64,000 nt of DNA from Sacculina carcini (lineage: Eukaryota; Arthropoda; Thecostraca; Sacculinidae). The stretch lies in assembly GCA_916048095.2 (NCBI GenBank), contig OU696576.1, positions 5,747,664 to 5,811,663 of the forward strand, read 5' to 3'. Position 1 is the stretch's first letter; every line of letters begins with the position of its first letter. The notes under the pieces were generated by a model. The model was not told the origin of the DNA and ran no database searches. It saw nothing but the letters and a program-made list of their open reading frames with translations. The position numbers and the translations under genes are program-made. This document shows positions 55,478 through 64,000 of the stretch, one piece after another.

Positions 55478-55745
55478 ACTGCAATATGCATATTAATACA
55501 TCAGTGTGTGAGCTATTATCCTTGACATAGTGTGAAAATTCGAGCTAATTGAGAAAAATGGATTGCTTTTTCGGATTCAGCACACGAAACTTGTATATAA
55601 ACAGCTGAGAAACCTCCGACCTTTAAAAAAAAGTTTTGAAACGCAGGCCAGTGTTATAGGCGCGCCCGCAGACGTGCGCACGAAGTGGTTTGCCCTTCAG
55701 TTGAACTTGTTTCGGTTGACCTTGCACAAGAATAGTACGAATGAT

Positions 55746-55827
55746 ACGAAATAGTCGCATGTACGCTCGTAACAAAGTGTCAGTCGGTCCAGATTTTATC
55801 TTTCTTTACTTGCGTTGTGTTGTGTTT
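55746..55827 (+). repeat. Direct repeat unit 2
   Basis: Identical partner of 54889-54970, about 857 bp downstream. The LTR B-like sequence continues beyond it for ~170 bp (AATATTGTCACACGCGTG). Confidence 0.88.
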
Positions 55828-56779
55828 TCATTAGCTAAACTAGCCCAGACCAGCTAGTTTAGCATTAGCTAGACTAATAGCAGCTATAATCAATATTGTC
55901 ACACGCGTGTTGCCAATGAAATACAATGTGTAAACTAACTATATGTGTTGTTAGTAAAGTACTTTTGAGTCGGACTGATTTAAAGTTTGACTACGTGCAT
56001 GTGCGTAGGTGTGGGTGAGTTACATTCAAGATTTGTATGGTTTAACCACGTGGATTAAAAAAAACATGTTGTTTTTTCAAAAAGGCAGATTTTCCTAAGC
56101 CTTGGTTTTGATATACAATTGTTTTCCAAAATTTGTTTTCAATTAAACTTACAATATCATAAAGAGAACCGTGTTAATATAAAACTTATATCATTAACAC
56201 GGAAAATTTGTTTATTTCTACCAGTGCGACGCGGTTATATATCTATACATGTATTTCTTGGTTAGATAATTATGAGTGCATCTCTAATATATATGACACT
56301 CACACATTTGTGTTTTGTTACATATTGAATGAACATAAACATGTGGATAACACATAGGACACAACTAGAGATGCGACCTCAAAAAAACCGACGGTTTTCC
56401 AAAAAAAATCGACGTTTTTTTTAAAAAAAATGTTTTTTTGCCAAAAAAAACCTCGACCAAAAAATGTTTTTTGTTTTTTTGAAGAGTCTTGCAAAGAATT
56501 CAAATTATGGAAACTATATATTTGGGATGTTGAATGAATTATATTTTATAAACACATGAGTTATTCATGCTATTAGTGACCCCATCAAATTGAATTATCG
56601 TTAAATATGCACAATATAGGTGTTATAATATGTCTGAAAGACCTAATATCATTGTTTGCACGGTGCAGTGCGGCACTTCTATGTACAGTACAGCTTTACC
56701 TTCAATTATTGGGTCAATCATTGTGTAAGCAAGCAGGGTTTGAGAACCGTTTTTATGCTAAAATATGGAACTGTTTTTA

Positions 56780-58128
56780 CCCTGCGTTGGGCACGTGGGG
56801 TGATCAAACATGTTTAGTCATGTGGGGTGTTCGCACACCCCAAGTAATTAACCATTCAAAAGACATGATAGGGTTAATCAAACACCTTGTTCACTGGTTT
56901 CAGGTATATTTACAAACAAATATTAATATTTGTATGCGTGTGGAGAAGATATATAGATATAAGCCACCATATATGCTAGATATGCGAGTGCAAAACAGAA
57001 TCATTACCGTTTATTTTTTTCACCATTAGTTCAAAACGAATATCTTAATAAAGAAACAAAATATCTGTATTCTGTTTTTCAGGAGGGGGCACTAGTTACA
57101 GGCAAGTTGTCCTTTTGCCCCATCATTCAAAATAGAAAATGAAAATACTGTTCACTAAGATTCACCACCAATGTCTGCTGTTCACTCAGATTCACTACCA
57201 TTGTCTGCATTCTCGCACTCGGTGCAGGTCACACGCATCTTGCTGTGATCACTGCATACATTTTTCTTGCAGGTGCTACATGTTGATTTCACCTTTCGGT
57301 CCTTTGACCTAGGGCAAAACACACCTCTTTTTGCCTTGGTTTTTGAGGGCTGTGAGCTTGTTGAGGGTGTTGCAACTGCATTTTCCGGTAACATTTTTGA
57401 AATACCCTCTCTGAGACTCTTTGGCAGGCGCATGTTCTGGCGTCTTCTCTTCAGTGTCCTGTAACAGCACAAGGCTTGCTTGCTTGATGAATTTGCGACG
57501 CTTCAGTTTATTTTGAGGGTTCTGCACATACAGGACATACGAATTTACACAAGAGATGTTCAGGAGAGCAAAGAACACAGTTAGAGGCCAACGTCGGCTG
57601 TTTCTGGAGACACTATACTTATCCATCATCATATCCTTATCATTATCATCATCATTATTATAGAAAGTTATGATTACAGGTTTTTTGTCCTCACCAGTAG
57701 CTTCGTCAATCTTCTTATCCCTGTGCATGCTGCTAATGAGTAAAACATTTTTCTTTGTGCTCTTTTTCCTGGGTATATATGAGACTAATGTAAGCTGATC
57801 TCCAAATCCAAACAGGCTGTCACATGAAGGTCTTTTCTTTATATCCAGAAACTCTTTGGGAATCTCTCTTTTGTTCTTCCTTAGGGTTCCCACAGCAGTA
57901 AGATGCCACAACGTTGTTAGTCACGTGGGGTGTTTGAACACCACATAAGGCAAAAATGCGTTGTTCCTCCTAGGGCAATTACGCCACAACTGCGCCACGA
58001 CTGGTATGCTACACTCTCCATGATTCAGGAAATTACCTGGAAGGAGATGGAGAAAAAAATTAGCATAAAAATTATTTAGAAAAATAAATAACAGGGGTGT
58101 CCAAACACCCCACGTGCCCAACGCAGGG
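56780..58128 (-). mobile_element. piggyBac element 1
   Basis: 1,349 bp with perfect 23-bp terminal inverted repeats starting CCCTGCGTTGGGCACGTG. TTAA follows on the right (58129-58132) and TTTA, one base off TTAA, precedes on the left. The CCC...GGG ends and TTAA target are the piggyBac signature. Inside are three palindromes built on GGGGTGT/ACACCCC (56823-56842, about 57925-57944, 58094-58111) and the C-terminal part of a transposase. Confidence 0.94.
57182..57911 (-). pseudogene. piggyBac transposase, C-terminal part
   Basis: 57309-57911 encodes AVGTLRKNKREIPKEF, KKNVLLISSMH, KPVIITFYNN, DMMMDKYSVSRNSRRWPLTV and FFALLNISCVNSYVLY, all recognisable piggyBac core blocks. The MMMDKYS block corresponds to the GVDxMDxMxxxYS region. 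After a frameshift near 57310-57470 the Cys-rich tail follows (CPRSKDRKVKSTCSTCKKNV, CSDH, CTEC). The N-terminal domain and the first part of the catalytic core are absent, so the element is non-autonomous. Confidence 0.92.
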
Positions 58129-58299
58129 TTAAAAAAAACAACAGGTGGCATAATTTTTTATTATTTTTTACATATTACCATTTTCCTACCAGAAATGAAC
58201 TGTTTTGATAATAAGTTTCATCATTTCATTCAGCAGATCAATTATTTGCAAATATTTTCAAACACAGTGTATCATCGAATACTTGTAAATATGTTTACT

Positions 58300-58797
58300 T
58301 GTAAATAAGTGTACGGCATACGAGGCAAGGCAAAAGATTGGGTCGAGAGTTATCTGAATGAACGACACCAAATGGTCGATTATCGTGGGGCGATATCGGA
58401 CAAAAAAGTCATCACATGTGGAGTCCCACAGGGGTCGGTTCTTGGCCCTAAACTTTTTCTCCTGTATATTAACGACTTACTCAGCGTATCAAATAGCTGT
58501 AAAAAGGTGCTTTTCGCTGATGACCCGAATCTATTCTCATCCCCGTATATTGAGGATATACAAAGAATTATTGATGGAGAATTAAAACTTGTTGACAAAT
58601 GGCTGAATGAAAACAGACTTGTACTAAACACCGACAAAACAAAGTACACATGCTTTCAAAACAAGAAAAATCAAAAAGACTGTGGAATTTCTGTGAAAGT
58701 AGGCGGAACGGTCATTGAGGAGGTTGAGTCGGTCAAATTCCTGGGACTGACAATTGACCAAAATCTAACATGGCGCAATCATATAAACTCAGATAAA
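58300..58797 (+). mobile_element. LINE RT fragment inside hT4
   Basis: Encodes KAKDWVESYLNERHQMVDYR, GVPQGSVLGPKLFLLYINDL, VLFADDPNLFSSPYIED, NENRLVLNTDKTKYTCF and VKFLGLTIDQNLTWRNHIN, the middle of a CR1/jockey-type RT. The frame is open throughout (start taken at 58309; it runs on to 58836 into hT sequence). It has neither the LINE's 5' part nor its 3' end or tail, and hT sequence flanks it directly on both sides, replacing about 200 bp of hT. Confidence 0.88.
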
Positions 58798-59578
58798 GAA
58801 CACAAATATCTACATCAGAGAAACCATCATCCATAAAACCAATTCTAAAAACAGGTTACTAATGAAAAACAATTAATTTGGTTCAACTTTCCTTGATCTG
58901 CCGCCATTTTTTTCTAAATCTACACGAAAACCGTTTTTAAAAAAAATTATATTGAAAAAACATGGTTTAAAAAACAAGTGGTTCAAAGTGGAAAAACATG
59001 GTTTAAATCAAGTGGTTTAACCAGCCGCTTATACGTACCAGCAGGCTACTTGCTATACAAAAGGTATTGGAACGTACATCAATCAAATCTATCTTACATA
59101 GATACTGTTTAAGAAAACATTGTTTCATTAAAAAAGCCTTAGTTTAAATGAACGTTTGTCAAAAAAAACACTTGACCAACCAATTAACTTGTCTTGTTCT
59201 GCTGTCAACATTTTCTGAATATGTACAATAATAAAAAGAACTTAAAACCAATTTGAAAAGCATCATTGCATTTTTTTATAAAAAAACATGGTTTCTTTTA
59301 TAAAAAACACATGATTACTCAATGAATTTCTTTTGTTCTGCTGACAAACTATTTCAAATATCCACATCATTAAAACCATCTTTAAAAACATGGGTTTTCT
59401 CAGTGAAAAAAACCTAAACCACCGGACCCGGATGCACTTTCAAACAGTCTCCTGAGGTATTTATTGATAAAAAAAATTCATACTATTATCAAATTATCTT
59501 TCAAATAAGAAACGTAAAGATGTACAAAACGTCAATTAAACTCGTTTCTATGTACTAAACTCCAACATCCGACATTGC

Positions 59579-59793
59579 CGTGTTTTCATGTGCAAACACT
59601 TCATGGTCTGAAGAAGACCACTTGTTGTCTGGAGACACGCTAGGCCACACGTCTTTCGTACCAATGACTACAACATAAAAGGCTTATATAGGAAGGAGCC
59701 TGTGGGCAAAGTCAATTGAGGTTGAACGGCAGATTAGTGCGGTGAAATTTGATTGTGTAGTGAGCTAAACTGTGAAAGGGTGTCTGGTGCGTT
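59579..59793 (+). promoter_or_regulatory. Possible promoter/leader of a hAT transposase fragment
   Basis: A TATA-like GGCTTATATAGGAAGG lies at about 59680, 110 bp before the BED finger ATG. Confidence 0.3.
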
Positions 59794-59928
59794 ATGAATG
59801 GACGAAAAGCTGATCCAGTTTGGGCAAATTTTGAAAGAGAAAGAATACCGGGTAGAAAATGTTGTTTTGTATGTCTTCGATGTGGGCTCTTTGTGGTAGG
59901 GCAGGTTGTTAGAATGAAAAAGCACTGA
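59794..59928 (+). pseudogene. hAT transposase N-terminus: BED zinc finger
   Basis: 44 codons, MNGRKADPVWANFERERIPG ... CCFVCLRCGLFVVGQVVRMK, then KH and a stop at 59926-59928. The GR-x-DPVW-x-F start, the CxxC and the RMKKH end match the BED finger at the head of many hAT transposases. The second His of the finger would follow the stop. The rest of the transposase is deleted apart from the fragment just downstream. Confidence 0.72.
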
Positions 59929-59962
59929 CAAAGTAGTACAGAAGAGAGCATCAACTATCAGC

Positions 59963-60137
59963 ATGAAGCAAACACTTGAATGGTCCAGAAATATGGACAA
60001 AAACAGGATCAAATATTTGAGAAACGGCCAAGCGATTAGTGATAAACACTTGACTGTTTACACTCTGGATCCGCGCTATCTGATGAGAAAAGTGAATGAA
60101 CAGGTTGATAGAGCCACTGATGTAGTCGGGGAACGAT
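59963..60137 (+). pseudogene. hAT transposase C-terminal fragment, probable
   Basis: Encodes HLTVYTLDPRYLMRKVNEQV, resembling the LDPRY block before the C-terminal dimerisation region of hAT transposases. It is in a different frame from the BED piece. It is cut by hT5 at 60138. Confidence 0.5.
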
Positions 60138-60607
60138 TAGAGATGCGACCTAAAAACGACGTTTTTTTTAAAAAAAAACGTTTTTTTTTGCCAAAAAAAA
60201 CACATTCTTTTTGTTTTTTGGAAGAGTCATGCAAATAATTCAAATTATGGAAATGATATATTTGGGATGTTAAATGAATTATTTTGTATCAACACATGAA
60301 TTATACATGCTATTAGTGACCCTATCAAATTGAATTATCGTTAAATATGCACAATATAATTGTTATAATGGGTCTGAAAGCCCTAATATAATTGCTTGCA
60401 CAGTACTGTGCGGCAATTCTATGTACAGTGAAGTTTTGCATTCAATTCAATTCAATTTGTGGACTCCGTGGTGTAGTTGTTAGCACACCGGCCTCACAAG
60501 CCGGAGGTCCGTGGTTCGAAACCCGGCGGAGCCGAATTTCGTTGGGTGAATTATATAATGCAACAGCTCCTGTCCACCCAGCAGAAAATGATGGTACCAG
60601 ATATCAG
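60138..60607 (-). mobile_element. hT5: hAT-type element, interrupted by hT6
   Basis: Starts TAGAGATGCGACC after GGAACGAT and proceeds as in hT4. It contains the head of a tRNA-Val-like SINE and is then cut at GATATCAG (60600-60607), where hT6 begins. Its remainder should lie beyond the right edge of the window. Confidence 0.88.
60462..60533 (+). other. tRNA-Val(CAC)-like SINE head, copy 1
   Basis: 72 nt folding as a tRNA: acceptor GACTCCG/CGGAGCC with one mismatch, anticodon stem CCGGC/GCCGG with loop CTCACAA (anticodon CAC, Val), and a perfect B box GGTTCGAAACC. The T stem has mismatches. It is embedded in a repeated insertion and shared with copy 2, so it is the head of a SINE and not a host tRNA gene. 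Confidence 0.82.
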
Positions 60608-60852
60608 TAGAGATGCGATCTAAAAAAACGACGTTTTAACCCATTTTTTCCGGAATTAAAATTATTTGCCGATTTTGATCATATCAATATGAGTTAATCA
60701 GAAGGGTAATAAGAAGATAATGATATGAAACAATTATTTGAATTCTGCTTATTTTATGATAAATAAGCTGGTACCATATGGTACCACTAGGACATAACGA
60801 GTACAAAATATCATAGACCAAAACATTACGCGAACATACAATATAGTATGAT

Positions 60853-60855
<3 letters not shown>

Positions 60856-60937
<82 letters not shown>
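60856..60937 (+). repeat. (TA)n microsatellite
   Basis: About 40 perfect TA dinucleotides inside piggyBac 2. Confidence 0.95.
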
Positions 60938-60940
<3 letters not shown>

Positions 60941-61039
60941 CACACAAAATAACATACAAATACCTCACATTAAATTTATTTCATTAGTTTCTTTGACAAC
61001 TTTCTTTGATACTTCTGGAAGCATCGAATGCATGAACCG

Positions 61040-61736
61040 ACATCACATTTTGAGCACTGGGTATGTACTCTGGCTCCACACAATTCCCGTGTTAAATCGA
61101 TCTCCTCATTGCATTTGATACTGCTTCATTGAATATCTCAGCAGATCTTGACCAGTACATGTGAGTTCTCGGGATGCAATTGTATGCACTAAGCACCAAT
61201 ATAGCTCAGAATACTTTCAGCTCTGAAGTTTGAACATTCACACCTGGCCAATTTCGTTTGAGTGAATATTTGGACATTTTATTCTTCATGTGGTCGAGAA
61301 TATCTTCATCAATAAATAGTTCGAATAACTCAGAAGGGGAAAAATCTTTGTATTTTGAATAATTGCCTTCAGGAAATATTGCACTGTGTGAATATGCTGT
61401 GTGAAAAGTCCAATTTAGCTGCTTTTTTTCTTTCCGCTTAGCTACTCTCTGTAGACTCTTTTTCCGTTTCTTGGTTGAACTAGAGCTATCTTCAATCACA
61501 GGTTCCTCTACAATGTCATCTTCACTTTCTTCATTGTCGATATTAGACCGACGCGAGCGTAATTCAGCTGGGGCAGAAAGCTGTCTCCCTGATAGGTTAT
61601 CGACATTGTATTCTCCATCTAGATTTTCATCACCAGAATCTTCGTCAGTTATATCAGCAACATCAGCAGATTCAATTAAGACATGTTCAACTTGATTTTT
61701 ATCATTGTCCATCAGTATATCCAATATCTCGTTCAT
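61040..61736 (-). pseudogene. piggyBac transposase, core deleted
   Basis: Starts MNEILDILMDNDKN at 61736. The acidic N-terminal part is followed by basic STKKRKKSLQRVAKRKEKKQ and the typical FSPSELFELFIDEDILDHMK block. An in-frame TGA at 61206-61208 interrupts ELKVF/AILVLSAYNC, after which IPRTHMYWSRSAEIFNEAVS follows. The catalytic DDD core is then deleted, and in another frame the Cys-rich tail remains (CSKCDVGSCIRCFQKYQRKL). Head and tail are retained and the core is lost, complementary to piggyBac 1. Confidence 0.88.
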
Positions 61737-62481
61737 TGAGAGAGATCTGTGAGAAATATTGCAAAATTAATATTTTGTACACGTATCTCACTAGCGGTAC
61801 CATATGGTACCACTGCGAGAAAAATACCTGTACCTCTCTAAATTTGCAAAACTTGTTCCCAATTTATGCTTGACATTATACATAAATATATATCCCATGA
61901 ATATATACATAGTCAAAGTTTGAAAAATGGACAGGAATGTGAAAATAAAGTTACTTTTCGTGTGCCGCCATCTCGAAAGTTACAACTGTTATAATGTCAC
62001 GTGCAATCAGCCTCACAGCACAACTGCAAGATGCTTACTGACCTTGAGACTTGTAAAATCAGTAGCAGGCAGTGTGGGCTATGTGCAGAACATGTTTGAA
62101 CTCGTTCTGTGCAACGATTTTTATTTGGTATGCAATTACATAACTCAAATGCAGTTGGTACCGTATGGTACCGCTAGGAAAAAAACGGGTTAAAAAAAAC
62201 GTTTTTTTTTTGCCAAAAAAACCGCGACAAATAAAACACGTTCTTTTCGTTTTTTTAAGGGTCATGCAAATAATTCAAATTATGGAAATGATATATTTAG
62301 GATGTTGAATGAATTATTTTGTATCAACACATGAATTATACATGCTATTAGTGACCCTATCAAATTGAATTATCGTTAAATATGCACAATATAATTGTTA
62401 TAATGGGTCTGAAAGCCCTAATATAATTGCTTGCACAGTACTGTGCGGCAATTCTATGTACAGTGAAGTTTTGCATTCAAG

Positions 62482-62862
62482 TCAATTCAATTTGTGGACT
62501 CCGTGGTGTAGTTGTTAGCACACCGGCCTCACAAGCGGGAGGTCCGTGGTTCGAAACCCGGCGGAGCCGTATTTCATTGGGTGAATTCTATAATGCAACA
62601 GCTCCTGTCCACCCAGCAGAAAATGATGGTACCAGATATCAGTCATGAGTTGTGCCATGCATTATGGGGAGGTGGCCTTCTCTAATACGTCTTGTGGCTT
62701 GTCCACTCGTCCTTATGGCGCCATAGAGAGTCGTGGAGTGGAGACCGTGGAGAAGGTCGGTTCTGCGGTGGCAGCGAGCTGCACGGGGCACACCTGTGTG
62801 TTCATAAGCTTCGGCTTTTTCCCGTGTAGCAGCTGTCACTTAGGCATTTAACCTTTTTATTT
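62482..62862 (+). mobile_element. tRNA-Val-derived SINE, type 2, in hT6
   Basis: About 380 bp inserted between GCATTCAA and ATTATTGAG of the hT sequence; hT4 has the empty site (TTCAATTATTGGG). It has a tRNA-Val-like head, a linker with CCAGCAGAAAATGATGGTAC, a body (GGCAGCGAGCTGCACGGGGC) and a T-rich tail (AACCTTTTTATTTTG). hT5 carries the same insertion, cut short. Confidence 0.8.
62497..62568 (+). other. tRNA-Val(CAC)-like SINE head, copy 2
   Basis: Near-identical to copy 1, but the anticodon stem reads CCGGC/GCGGG and is weakened. The B box is intact. Confidence 0.82.
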
Positions 62863-63008
62863 TGATTATTGAGTTAATCATTGTGTAAGAAAGCAGGGTT
62901 TGAGAACCGTTTTTTATGCTAAAATCTGAAACTGTTTAAAAAAACAACAGGTGGCATAATTTTTTATTATTTTTTTACATATTACTTTTTTCCTACCACA
63001 AATGAACT

Positions 63009-63899
63009 TGTAACAATGTTTATATTTCATGTGGTGTAAGTTATATAAGTTATATAAGTTTTATTCTTATATCTATATTTAGTAATCGTTTATTGTTTTG
63101 TACATTGTGTATTGCATGTTGTGCATTAAATATGGCATGGGAAAGGATAGAAGTTAGGAGAGAAAGTAGTGATCGCACGCTCACAGACACAACCACATAC
63201 ATCACCAGAATAGGTTAGGCAAAGAGAAGCATAGCAGTGGTCGCACGCTCACACACACATAAACACATACATCACTGTCAACACAGTAGGTTAGAATACA
63301 GAACACAGCATTGGTTGCACACACGTAGACACACACACACATACACTGCAAGACATTAAGCAGGGCAGCACGTGCACACGCATATATTACACACACCAGT
63401 GTGTAAGACTATGGGCGTGCTGCATTGTGGTGACTTTGCGGTCCGTAAATAATGAGGTCGTGCACAACTTGGAGCTGGAGAATGAAGTAGGCGGCGCTAG
63501 CTAGCACTATATAAGCACAGTGCTTTCACCATTCGGAGGATATGGGATAGATAGATAGAAGCGGCAGCGGGAGGAGATAGATTGAGCAGCAGCAGCAGTA
63601 GAGGAGATTCAGTAGAGAAGTGGAGTGGTTCAGAGGGAGAATGGAACGGAACAGAGTATAGCAACACCAGAGGATAGAAGGGGAGAGAAGATAGGATAGA
63701 ACACTGGATATAACGTTAGGACAGATAGAGTTAGGAACTTCAACATTAGATATAATATCACGACGAAATACATTGTTTCTTCAACAATCAACTGTGTTTG
63801 GAATCGGCAAAACAAGAGTTAACGCGGCACACAAGAGGTCTGCACGTCAAGAGGCCTGCTCCACTTGAACTATCACGACTGAAAGACAACATTGTTACA
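63009..63899 (+). mobile_element. Solo LTR family A (copy 4), fossil
   Basis: 891 bp, TGTAACAATG to CATTGTTACA, with the 5-bp duplication GAACT on both sides (63004-63008 and 63900-63904). The TATATAAGCACAGTGC box is at about 63510 and GAGTTAACGCGGCACAC at about 63815. It lies inside hT6 at the same position as copy 3 in hT3. Confidence 0.93.
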
Positions 63900-64000
63900 G
63901 AACTACGTTGATTATAATAAGTTTCATCATTTCATTCAGCAGATAAATTATTTGCAAAAATAAAAGTACAAACACTGCAAATATTTACACAAATACTACA

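Larger units (their letters stand above)
56366..59578 (-). mobile_element. hT4: hAT-type element carrying piggyBac 1 and a LINE RT piece
   Basis: Starts TAGAGATGCGACC at 56366 on the plus strand (the right end of the family), preceded by GACACAAC. hT sequence is interrupted by piggyBac 1 (56780-58128), resumes, then at about 58290 passes into a LINE RT fragment. It resumes at GAACACAAATA at about 58798 and continues to about 59578, where the last ~90 bp and the far end are lost. Confidence 0.9.
60640..62189 (-). mobile_element. piggyBac element 2
   Basis: 1,550 bp between TTAA duplications (60636-60639 and 62190-62193). The ends are CCCATTTTTTCC and, inverted, CCCGTTTTTTTCC. It holds three copies of the 16-bp palindrome GGTACCATATGGTACC (60770-60785, 61796-61811, and 62157-62172 with one change). 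A (TA)n tract and part of a transposase are inside. Confidence 0.94.
60608..64000 (-). mobile_element. hT6: hAT-type element with piggyBac 2, SINE and solo LTR
   Basis: Starts TAGAGATGCGATC at 60608, right after GATATCAG in hT5. It is interrupted by piggyBac 2 (60640-62189), resumes at 62190, carries the SINE (about 62482-62862) and LTR A4 (63009-63899), and runs off the window. Block order agrees with hT1 and hT2 throughout. Confidence 0.9.

Noticed and set aside
56607-57029. 140-codon plus-strand ORF across 56.6-57.0 kb
   Set aside because: It spans the junction of hT4 and piggyBac 1, so it cannot be an ancestral gene.
60462-60533. A host tRNA-Val gene
   Set aside because: The same tRNA-like head occurs with identical flanks inside a second transposon copy and has stem mismatches, so it is a SINE head.

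Overview
This window is animal nuclear DNA, most likely from an invertebrate, and it is almost wholly a graveyard of nested transposable elements. I found no host gene I could defend. The evidence for an animal genome is the mix of LINE types (three L2-like copies, one CR1-like, one I-like with RNase H, one with a restriction-like endonuclease), LTR retrotransposon remains, hAT, piggyBac and Tc1/mariner DNA transposons, tRNA-derived SINEs and long GT and TA microsatellites. The species cannot be named from this.

Layout. 1-3.7 kb: an L2-like LINE with an intact 961-codon EN-RT ORF. 3.7-9.2 kb: two unrecognised minus-strand coding-like pieces outside a ~200-bp inverted repeat; the space inside the repeat holds a hAT-type element and a second L2-like LINE. 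9.2-11.3 kb: a solo LTR and a Ty3/gypsy pol fossil. 11.3-15.9 kb: an I-like LINE split by a mariner. 16-20.1 kb: a GC-rich LINE with zinc fingers and a restriction-like endonuclease. 20.2-29.5 kb: a gag fossil, several LTR families, a palindromic LTR pair, a small hAT MITE and a second mariner. 29.6-34 kb: a Ty3/gypsy-like element with both LTRs and a 5-bp target duplication. 35-38.9 kb: a third L2-like LINE and LTR pieces. 40.3-41.9 kb: a full hAT-type element. 42.5-49.6 kb: a CR1-like LINE split by a transposase-bearing hAT, joined to a truncated hAT-type element that carries a solo LTR. 50-53.4 kb: another hAT family with iterated subterminal motifs, then a SINE. 56.4-64 kb: a dense nest of three T-rich hAT-type copies, two piggyBac elements, two SINE copies, a captured LINE RT piece and a solo LTR.

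The recurring theme is one non-autonomous hAT-like family, here called hT (~1.55 kb, ends TAGNGATGC, 8-bp target duplications, T/A-homopolymer-rich flanks). There are six copies. Later copies carry passengers: a solo LTR at the same site in two copies, a tRNA-Val-like SINE at the same site in two copies, piggyBac insertions, and a LINE RT fragment with no LINE 3' end. One hT copy has inserted into another.

The two piggyBac elements are unrelated in sequence, yet both carry three subterminal palindromes in the same arrangement. The L2-like LINE at the left edge has ORF1 and ORF2 in one frame, separated only by a UGA stop followed by CUA, a context known to favour read-through. I consider these three observations, together with the zinc-finger/RLE LINE, the best leads.
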